Of a stretch of 64,000 bases of DNA, positions 60,788-64,000 are shown one piece after another. The DNA comes from Macrotis lagotis (taxonomy: Eukaryota > Chordata > Mammalia > Peramelemorphia > Peramelidae), in NCBI RefSeq assembly GCF_037893015.1, contig NC_133660.1, positions 282,101,067-282,165,066 on the forward strand. The letters run 5' to 3'. Each line of letters starts with the position of its first letter. The stretch's first letter is position 1. The notes beneath the pieces were generated by a model. That model saw only the letters and a program-made list of their open reading frames with translations, was not told where the DNA came from and made no database searches. The position numbers and the translations under genes were made by a program.

Positions 60788-60793
60788 AATAAA
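60788..60793 (+). terminator. PC: PC poly(A) signal AATAAA
   Basis: A canonical AATAAA about 260 bases after the PC stop codon (context gctcaataaagcc), followed by a GT-rich stretch. It sets a 3' UTR of about 280 nt. Human PC also ends with a short 3' UTR carrying a CAATAAAGCC context, from memory. Confidence 0.85.
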
Positions 60794-61174
60794 GCCAATG
60801 GTCATCTCTGCGCAGCCTGGTCCTTTGCCCTCTGGGCTGGGAAGCTCCTGGATGGTCCCGAGCTGGGTTGGAGGGGTTTGGTTGGGACATTGGCGGGAAC
60901 CTCAAGGATCAGGCCCGAGGAGGTGACGCCCTGGCAAGCGCTGAGGGCCAATGGTGCAATGGGGGAGGGGGAGGGGGCAATTCTCAGCCCCCACTCAGTG
61001 ACCTGGGCCTCTCCCTCCTGGTGTCTGGGATGGCCGGGCTCTGATCTCCTCACAGTTGTAAGACCCCCCCCCAGCTGTCAGAGCAGTCCGTGGGGTGGGG
61101 GTGGGGGTCTCCTACTGCCCTTTCCATCATCTGTGAGAAAGGCTGAGCGTGAGTGGACGGCCCCTTGGTGGACA

Positions 61175-61300
61175 TAGATTCTCTAGTCGGGAAGGACCCA
61201 GAAGGCCAAGTTCAACCCCCCTCCTCAGACAGATGAGGGTACTGAGTCACCAAGACAAAGTGACTTGGTAAGCGCAAGTGGCTAGAAAGCAGCAGACGGG
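61175..61300 (-). mobile_element. MIR-type SINE remnant between PC and RCE1
   Basis: agattctctagtcgggaagg, accaagttcaacccc-like, cagacagatgagggtactga, caaagtgacttggtaagcgc. It lies in the short intergenic spacer between the two convergent 3' ends. Confidence 0.5.
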
Positions 61301-61529
61301 CCTGGCCCAAGCCCACCTTTCTTGGCCTAGGGAATGCCCGTCCCCTGGCAACCCTGCCCCCAATGGAGTCCCACCCAGAACTCCGAAGGGGGGGGCAGGT
61401 GGCACACTGTGCCGTCAGGAGACCGTTCTAAACCGTCTCGTCTCAGAGGTGGAGACCAAAGGCCCCGAACCCGTGGCCGCAGCTGGCAAAGGTCAACCCT
61501 GACGCTGGGTTACCCAAGTTAAAATTCTC

Positions 61530-61535
61530 TTTAAT
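61530..61535 (-). terminator. RCE1: RCE1 poly(A) signal, ATTAAA variant
   Basis: The minus strand reads ccatatATTAAAgagaat about 250 bases past the RCE1 stop. No AATAAA is seen between the stop and this point, so the common ATTAAA variant is the best candidate. It leaves roughly 0.7 kb between this signal and the PC signal on the other strand. Confidence 0.65.
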
Positions 61536-61785
61536 ATATGGATACAAAGTCTGAGGTGAAAAGAAAAATGGAGTCTGGGAGGCGGGAGAGATGCCCCCCC
61601 CATTGTCCAGGAGTGGCCAGGCCGGAGAGGGGCCACAGGCCCCAGAGCGGGGCTGGGATCCGGACCGCCTTTCTCCGTCCCTGGGGGTCTGGCGGCTTCT
61701 GGATTCCAGCCCCCCCCCAGGTTCCCGAGGTCCCAGGGGGCCCGATGTGCCCTCCCCGCCGCGGTCCTCCGTGGGGGAGCAGAGG

Positions 61786-63756
61786 TCAGGAGCACAGGGA
61801 GGCGGCAGAGTCTCCGGCCCGGTCCAGGAGCAGGCAGAGGGGGGCACTGCTGTAGAGCCGGGGCTGGGTGAGGGGCTGCAGCAGCAGCAGGAAGAGCGCC
61901 ACGCCCAGCGCGTAGCCCAGCAGCAGGGGGCGGCGGCGCGGGTGCTCCAGGGCCGCGCACACCGCGGGGAAGCCCACGGCGTTGCAGAAGGAGTGGCACA
62001 GCACTGGCCCGATCAGGTGTCCTGGGGGGTGCCCGGGGGTCAGCGGGGCCGGGGCTGCAGCCCCTGCCGGCCCCGGGGGGCACCCACCTGCCCCCTGCCT
62101 GCCCCGGGGGGCGCCCACCTGCCCCCTGCCGGCCCCGGGGGGCACCCACCTGCCCCCTGCCGGCCCCGGGGGGCACCCACCTGCCCCCTGCCGGCCCCGG
62201 GGGTGGCGCCCACCTGCCCCCTGCCGGCCCCGGGGGGCGCCCACCTGCCCCCTGCCTGCCCCGGGGGGCGCCCACCTGCCCCCTGCCGGCCCCGGGGGGC
62301 ACCCACCTGTGCGGATGAAGAGGAAAGCCGTGTAGGCCCCAAAGACGGCCGTGTAGGAGAACTGGAAGGCTGCGGGGAGGGGCTCGCGGTCAGCGGCCGC
62401 CCCGGGCCCCCTGGGCCCCCGCCCCCCGCCGCCCCCCCGCCGCCCCCCGGGCCTCACCCGCCGCCAGGAAGATGCTGCCCACGCTGCCCTGCCGGAAGCG
62501 CAGCTGCTCGATCACGTGGTGGAAGTGGGCTGCGGGGGAAGAGCGACTTGGGGCCTCCGGCCGGCGCCCCCCGCCCCCCGCCCCCCGCGCCCCGCCGCCG
62601 GCTCACCCACGCCGAAGAAGAGCGGGCAGGCCAGGACGGCGGGCCCCAGCCCGGTGCAGGGCGCCAGCATGGGCAGCATGCAGGCGCGGAACACCAGCTC
62701 CTCCGTCAGCGGCGCGATCACCTGGTTCCGCAGCCAGCGCATGTCCGTCAGGCAGCGGGCCCAGGCCCGGGGGGCTGCGGGGGGCGGGGCGGCTGAGGCG
62801 CGGCCCGGCCCCCCCCGGGGCCCCCCGGGACCCCCCGGCCCCCGCCCGGCCCCGCCCCGCCGCGCCCCCGCCCCGCCCCCACTCACTCAGGGCCGCCCGC
62901 AGCCCGCCGGCCGGGTCCCAGGGCCAGTCCATGCCGAGCTGCATCAGGGGGCCCAGGAACAGGATCTGGGGGCGCAGAGGGGGCTCAGCGGGGGAGGGGC
63001 CCGGCCGCCCCCCGCCCCGCCCCGGCCCCGCCCCGGCCCCCCGGACGCACCATGGTCAGCAGCAGCGGCAGCAGCGCGGCGGGGAGCACGCCCTCCAGCC
63101 GGACGCCCAGCAGGGTGAGCAGGGGTGTGCCTGGCTGAGCCCCGAGAACAAGGGGCGTCAGGGCCGGGGGGGGGGGGGGGGGGGGGGCGGGGCGGCCCTC
63201 GGCCCCGCCCCGCCAGCCCGGCCCTCGGCCCCGCCCCCGGCCGGCCCCGCCCCGCCAGCCCGGCCCCGCCCCTGCAGGTCCGCCCCGCCCCGCCCCCGGC
63301 CGGCCCCGCCCCGCCCCGCACCTGCAGGCCCGTGAGCTCCCGCCACAGCAGCAGGCAGAGCGGGGCGAGGCCGGACACCACGAGCACGCTGGTGAACCTG
63401 CGCTTGATGACGGCCGGGTGGTCCCTGCGGGGGGGGAGGGGGCGGGGCCGGCCGCGTCACTTCCGGCCCCGCCCCGGAAGGCCCGCCCGCCGCCGCCGGG
63501 GCTCCGGAAGCCCGGGCCGCGGCCCCGCCCCGCCCGCGCCGGGCCCGCCCCCCGCGCCGCACCTGGGCAGCTCGCTCTTCCACACGTAGAGGCTGCCCAC
63601 GTAGGAGCAGGCCAGGCTGAGGCAGGAGCACAGCGCCACCCAGCAGCACGGGCCGCAGCCCGCGGCCCCCAGCGCCGCCGCCGCCGCCGCCTCGGGCTCC
63701 GCCTCCGGCCCGGCCCCCGCCGGCAGCCGCGGCCCGGCGCCGCCCGGCGCCGCCAT
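61786..63756 (-). CDS. RCE1: CAAX prenyl protease 2 (RCE1), complete, eight exons
   Basis: RCE1 is an ER multi-pass membrane endopeptidase that removes the -AAX tripeptide from prenylated proteins such as Ras. Exons on the minus strand: 63756-63563, 63424-63322, 63134-63051, 62965-62887, 62774-62607, 62529-62458, 62369-62307 and 62021-61786. All joins keep frame and give 332 residues (human about 329 from memory). The N-terminus is alanine-rich ([11 protein letters not shown]) before the first membrane segment [20 protein letters not shown]. By alignment to the archaeal Rce1 catalytic set, the key residues are Glu178-Glu179 (LTEELVFRA), His211 (FGVAHFHH) and His264/Asn268 (HSFCN). Seven introns total about 970 bases; five are 77-138 bases. 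Intron 7 is mostly a minisatellite. The gene converges with PC. Confidence 0.95.
62062..62311 (-). repeat. 31-bp minisatellite, eight copies, in RCE1 intron 7
   Basis: Eight head-to-tail units of 31 bases (one of 33) on the plus-strand pattern ccctgccggccccgg followed by ggggcacccacctgcc. Variant positions are g/t in ccggc/cctgc and a/g in gcac/gcgc. The unit closest to exon 7 runs into the exon: its acctg is the complement of the exon-7 donor CAG|GT. Each of the other seven copies thus holds a near-identical CAG|GTGGG(T/C) on the RCE1 sense strand. The array fills almost all of the 285-base intron. Confidence 0.9.
63166..63187 (-). repeat. 22-base G run (C run in RCE1 intron 2)
   Basis: Twenty-two uninterrupted G on the plus strand, so a C22 tract in the RCE1 pre-mRNA about 30 bases upstream of the exon-3 acceptor. 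It may serve as part of the polypyrimidine tract. Homopolymer length here is prone to sequencing error. Confidence 0.85.
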
Positions 63757-64000
63757 CGCGCTCTGCGCCCGGAGCCGCGGGAGTCCGGCGCGGCGCGCCC
63801 CGATGACGCGCACCCGGCGCCCGCCGCGGCGGCTCCAGCAGGGCCCCCGGGACGCGCCGCGCGGCGTCAGCGCGTCGCCCGGAGCCGCGCCCCCCGCGCC
63901 CCCCGGGCCCCGCCTCGGCCCCGCCCGGGCCCCGCCCCCCGGCCGCGCGCCCGCCCGGCCCCGCCCCGCCGCGCCCGCGCCCGCGCCCGGCCGCGCGCCC
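63757..64000 (-). promoter_or_regulatory. RCE1: RCE1 promoter region, CpG island
   Basis: Extremely GC- and CpG-rich sequence directly upstream of the RCE1 start codon, continuing to the end of the window. The island extends back through most RCE1 introns to about 62.4 kb. On the RCE1 sense strand a GCGCGTCATCG (CRE/ATF-like half-site region) lies about 45 bases above the ATG, and GC-box-like ggggcgggg strings are frequent. The transcription start cannot be placed. Confidence 0.6.

Noticed and set aside
62062-62311. A CRISPR-like array
   Set aside because: Units are directly adjacent with no spacers, in an intron of a mammalian gene; it is a minisatellite.
61591-63335. Long open frames of 287 and 401 codons on the plus strand over RCE1
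   Set aside because: They are GC-driven shadows of RCE1 exons, introns and the minisatellite; the minus strand splices to a full RCE1 protein.

Overview
The window is genomic DNA of a therian mammal, and the interspersed repeats point to a marsupial. There are many copies of a tRNA-derived SINE whose head reads ggcagctaggtggcgcagtg and whose body ends in a poly(A)-type tail. A related SINE ends in a BovB/RTE-like tail. There are also many short 5'-truncated L1 ends and older MIR and CR1/L3-type remnants. I cannot name the species from sequence alone. The layout matches the human 11q13 neighbourhood of PC, LRFN4 and RCE1.

Positions 1-35106 hold no protein-coding exon that I can support. The interval is probably the 5' intron(s) of PC plus repeats: LINE ends at 1-700, 2.6-3.0 kb, 5.9-8.2 kb, 9.5-11.1 kb and 27.7-29.3 kb, at least a dozen SINEs, several microsatellites, and a short U2 snRNA 5'-end fragment at 20.6 kb flanked by a target-site duplication. 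Non-coding first exons of PC could lie here or upstream; none can be recognised.

Positions 35107-60527 carry the complete coding part of pyruvate carboxylase (PC, + strand) in 20 coding exons that splice in frame to a 1174-residue protein. The biotin carboxylase half is in exons 1-9 (35.1-43.0 kb), then comes a 13.3 kb intron, then the carboxyltransferase and biotin-carrier half in exons 10-20 (56.2-60.5 kb). Inside the large intron, on the opposite strand, lies LRFN4 (SALM3), a synaptic adhesion protein gene with two coding exons, its own poly(A) signal and its own CpG-island promoter near 47.5-48.7 kb. Upstream of that promoter the intron holds about four kilobases of antisense L1 ends (49.3-53.1 kb).

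Positions 61500-64000 hold RCE1 (- strand), the ER CAAX-prenyl endopeptidase, complete in eight very compact, extremely GC-rich exons (332 residues). PC and RCE1 converge tail to tail, with their poly(A) signals about 0.7 kb apart. Intron 7 of RCE1 is almost entirely an eight-copy 31-bp minisatellite whose unit includes the exon-7 splice-donor sequence.

The three genes do unrelated jobs: mitochondrial anaplerosis (PC), synapse adhesion (LRFN4) and CAAX processing (RCE1). They are linked by position, not by pathway. I found no CRISPR array, operon, LTR element or clearly new biological system. The most unusual observations are the splice-donor-duplicating minisatellite in RCE1, the U2 fragment insertion, an L1 with a doubled 3' UTR, and a LINE tail shared with a SINE family.
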